The notes under the pieces: model-generated | What the model was told of the DNA's origin: nothing | Databases searched by the model: none | Seen by the model: only the letters and a program-made list of their open reading frames with translations | NCBI GenBank assembly: GCA_015488935.1 | Contig: WFMU01000189.1 | Location: 1 to 8,128 of the forward strand | DNA length: 8,128 nt | Reading direction: 5' to 3' | Source: Flavobacteriaceae bacterium | GTDB lineage: Bacteria; Bacteroidota; Bacteroidia; Flavobacteriales; Flavobacteriaceae | Made by a program: the position numbers and the translations under genes | Part shown: piece after piece, positions 6,748-8,128 of the stretch | Position numbering within the stretch: position 1 is the first letter of the stretch | How the letters are laid out: each line of letters starts with the position of its first letter

Positions 6748-7293
6748 TTATATTTTTATTTTAAATTCAAATTTTGTTTCGTTTCCTGCTGTGATATTTG
6801 CATTAGATATTGCTAGTTCAAAAGCGGCATCTGGCTTTCTAGAACTTGTAATATTATTATCTACCGTTTCTACTCCATTTAACATTCCTACATTGTATTT
6901 TATATACTTATTGAGGTCTAAATCTTCCCAAATAGTATCTTTTTTATATCTTTTGTTTGTTGTTGCATAAAATGTTAAAGTAATATCTGCTGGTGATGGT
7001 AGCCAACTTATTGCATTTCCATTTTTAACATAACCAACTACTTTTTTATTAATTACTGGTACTCCATCTATTATAATTGTTTCGTCTTCCGTAATTGGGT
7101 CAAATAGTTCGTTTTTTTTATATAAAACAAGTAATCCTTTTGGGGTTTGTTTTACATGTAGTTTGTATTCTTGTATTTTTTTTGCCGTTGTTTTATCAGG
7201 AAAAAATGTAACATACGCTTGTGTTAAGAATTCACTATCGTGCTCTAAGGTAAAACTACACATTGGTTTATATGAATGATTAAATCTACTCAT
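6748..7293 (-). CDS. Unrecognised eCIS-operon protein between cap and sheath genes, 181 aa
   Basis: I do not recognise a family from motifs. The protein appears beta-rich and soluble: alternating hydrophobic strands such as 'GLLVLYKK' (53-60), 'ETIIIDGVPVINKKVVGYV' (71-89) and 'DITLTFYATTNKRYKK' (103-118), and a C-terminal 'AAFELAISNANI' followed by 'TKFEFKIKI'. There is no signal peptide, no membrane segment, one Cys (residue 12) and no obvious catalytic motif. Its ATG lies inside the end of the DUF4255-type cap gene (8-nt overlap, ATGAGTAG) and its stop is 16 nt before the sheath gene, so it is co-translated with the distal-end components. AlgoCIS, a marine Bacteroidota eCIS, has a cap adaptor between cap and tube-sheath; position makes that role, or another distal-end protein, a reasonable guess, but the sequence does not prove it. 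The T8 run at 7112-7119 does not disrupt the frame. Confidence 0.85.
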   Translation of the reverse strand: MSRFNHSYKPMCSFTLEHDSEFLTQAYVTFFPDKTTAKKIQEYKLHVKQTPKGLLVLYKKNELFDPITEDETIIIDGVPVINKKVVGYVKNGNAISWLPSPADITLTFYATTNKRYKKDTIWEDLDLNKYIKYNVGMLNGVETVDNNITSSRKPDAAFELAISNANITAGNETKFEFKIKI

Positions 7294-7858
7294 AATGTTC
7301 TAATTTACTGTCTATACTAGAAACGATGGCGCTTAATTTTTCGTCATCTTTTTCTAATGCTACTACTCTTGCTTTATAGATAATACTTGGTAAATGTTTT
7401 CCACCAAACATTCCCCAAATATTATTTAACTGTTCAAATGTTGGTGAGTATAATTCCAAATTCAATTCTAAATTATCACCATCAGATTCAAATTGTATTT
7501 TTTTATTTTGCTGAAAAAATTTTATAGTTCTATTTATAATTGCTACAGCTTTATCGTATTGTAATATGGAAGTAAATAGTAAATAATAATTTAGGTGAAT
7601 TTTTGGATATCTTTTATCTACTTTGTATGCACCACCACTTTTTACCAATCTTTTGTTTGGAAAGTTTTTTAACGTACTTTCTTCTTCTATTCTAATGATG
7701 GTAACTAGTAAATTGCCTCCATCAAAATTATCAATATTAGCATCGTATCTTGCAATATTTCCTGCTGCTAAAGAAACGGCATTTAGCTGACTGTCTTCTT
7801 TAATGAAATCAACCAAGCCTAAATCTTCTTTTAATGTTTTTACAAACTTATTTATCAT
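7286..7858 (-). CDS. DUF4255/Pvc16 N-terminal-type tail terminator (cap) protein, 190 aa
   Basis: This matches the DUF4255 (Pvc16_N) family, whose Afp16/Pvc16 members cap the distal end of tube and sheath and set particle length. Marks: the N-terminal helix 'LKEDLGLVDFI', a 'GNLLVTIIRIEEESTLKN' strand region (48-65), 'YPKIHLNYYLLFTSILQYDKA' across 84-104 with 'IINRTIKFFQQ' following, and the most diagnostic stretch 'FEQLNNIWGMFGGKHLPSII' (141-160), then 'YKARVV'. The length of 190 fits the single-domain form without the C-terminal extension of Afp16. It is the first gene of the operon, whereas in Afp/PVC the equivalent is the last structural gene; a cap-first order is seen in Bacteroidota loci. 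The start at 7858 is the first ATG after the promoter and leader. Confidence 0.93.
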   Translation of the reverse strand: MINKFVKTLKEDLGLVDFIKEDSQLNAVSLAAGNIARYDANIDNFDGGNLLVTIIRIEEESTLKNFPNKRLVKSGGAYKVDKRYPKIHLNYYLLFTSILQYDKAVAIINRTIKFFQQNKKIQFESDGDNLELNLELYSPTFEQLNNIWGMFGGKHLPSIIYKARVVALEKDDEKLSAIVSSIDSKLEHYE

Positions 7859-7868
7859 AATATCTAGT

Positions 7869-7902
7869 AAACTAAAAGTTTAATTACAGATAATTTTTAT
7901 CT
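7869..7902. promoter_or_regulatory. Two small inverted repeats in the 5' leader
   Basis: Two adjacent palindromes lie just before the first start codon: AAACT-AAA-AGTTT (7869-7881, 12-24 nt upstream of the ATG side) and AGATAA-TTT-TTATCT (7888-7902). In the transcript they could form two short AU-rich hairpins with 3-nt loops. Neither is followed by a U-run in transcription direction that would make a convincing terminator. They could modulate translation of the cap gene or mRNA stability, or may be chance in AT-rich DNA. Confidence 0.4.
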
Positions 7903-7990
7903 TGTTTTTAATAAACTTAGCTATGATAGTTGTTAGGTAAGAGTTATAGCAAGTTTTCTAATAAAAACAATTTTCAAATAATTAATACCG

Positions 7991-8023
7991 CAAAGTTAAA
8001 TCACTATTTTGATTATTCTTCAA
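7991..8023 (-). promoter_or_regulatory. Bacteroidota-type sigma-A promoter for the eCIS operon
   Basis: On the minus strand TTG (8023-8021) is followed after 22 nt by TAACTTTG (7998-7991), an exact fit to the Bacteroidota promoter pattern TTG / TAnnTTTG with spacing inside the tolerated range. Transcription would start near 7984-7987, giving a leader of about 125 nt before the ATG at 7858. It is the only full match I find in the upstream region and all genes of the window lie downstream of it on the same strand. Confidence 0.68.
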
Positions 8024-8038
8024 GGGTATCTCCCCCTT
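8022..8038. promoter_or_regulatory. Inverted repeat AAGGG-N7-CCCTT overlapping the -33 element, possible operator
   Basis: The plus strand reads AAGGG TATCTCC CCCTT, a perfect 5-bp inverted repeat whose left arm overlaps the TTG of the predicted promoter. It is the most GC-rich patch in this AT-rich upstream region. The position is suited to a transcription factor acting at the -35-like element, either activating or blocking. The regulator is unknown and the palindrome is short. Confidence 0.45.
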
Positions 8039-8062
8039 TTTTTACTCTACTTTATTGTTATT

Positions 8063-8070
8063 CAAAAGTA
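8063..8070 (-). promoter_or_regulatory. Isolated second -7-like box (TACTTTTG)
   Basis: The minus strand has TACTTTTG, which fits TAnnTTTG, about 72 bp upstream of the main -7 box. No TTG is found at the right distance further upstream, and the native sequence ends at 8105, so it is at best a weak alternative promoter that would lengthen the leader and place the inverted repeat within the transcript. Confidence 0.25.
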
Positions 8071-8105
8071 GAAATAAAACCTTATGTTGCTTTTAAATAT
8101 ATTAT

Positions 8106-8128
8106 CTGTCTCTTATACACATCTCCGA
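8106..8128. other. Nextera (Tn5) read-2 sequencing adapter remnant at the contig end
   Basis: The last 23 bases begin with the 19-bp Tn5 mosaic end (CTGTCTCTTATACACATCT, 8106-8124) followed by CCGA, exactly the continuation of the Nextera read-2 adapter in reverse complement (the read-1 adapter would continue GACG). This is library-derived sequence left in the assembly and not part of the genome. Native sequence stops at 8105, and the window end is therefore an assembly end. Confidence 0.97.

Noticed and set aside
8031..8043. CCCCC followed by a T-run considered as a plus-strand terminator for an upstream gene
   Set aside because: The potential stem is only 5 bp with a 7-nt loop and there is no plus-strand gene before it; the inverted repeat fits better as a promoter-linked site.
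8106..8124. Tn5 mosaic end considered as a real transposon terminus
   Set aside because: It is the hyperactive 19-bp mosaic end followed by the read-2 adapter bases CCGA and lies exactly at the sequence end, which identifies it as library adapter.

Overview
The window is very AT-rich. Every gene I can support lies on the minus strand, in one compact run whose products are structural parts of an extracellular contractile injection system (eCIS; the Afp/PVC/MAC/AlgoCIS type of phage-tail-like particle). A Bacteroidota host, probably a flavobacterium or relative, is suggested by three things: the base composition, the promoter in front of the run (TTG-N22-TAACTTTG, the Bacteroidota TTG/TAnnTTTG pattern), and a small DUF5908-type gene known from Bacteroidota eCIS loci. 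The host assignment is inference; no 16S or housekeeping gene is present.

Layout in transcription order (right to left): library adapter residue at the extreme right end (8106-8128); promoter, inverted repeat and about 125 nt of leader (7859-8038); DUF4255/Pvc16-type cap or tail terminator (7286-7858); an unrecognised 181-aa protein (6748-7293); a 640-aa sheath protein with an Ala/Thr/Ile-rich helical insertion (4809-6731); two gp19-type inner tube proteins (4330-4764 and 3856-4326); a 47-aa DUF5908-type protein (3713-3856); a LysM-tailed Pvc7/Afp7-type hub protein (2961-3710); a gp27-gp5 fused spike (1213-2961); a PAAR spike tip (850-1140); a gp25-type baseplate wedge protein (440-850, start revised); and the first 142 residues of a large Pvc11/Afp11-type baseplate protein that runs off the left edge (1-427).

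Together these genes encode cap, sheath, tube, hub/spike and the beginning of the baseplate. The second baseplate wedge, tail fibre, tape measure, AAA+ ATPase and cargo/toxin genes expected for a complete eCIS are not in the window and would lie beyond the left edge. Spacing is tight, with several stop/start overlaps of the form TAATG, so the run is very probably one operon read from the promoter at about 7991-8023.

The least ordinary items are the sheath insertion, with its internal 21-bp periodic repeat, the unrecognised gene between cap and sheath, the promoter-adjacent inverted repeat, and the Nextera adapter, which shows that the right end is a library artefact. I see no RNA genes, CRISPR array, insertion sequence or plus-strand gene.
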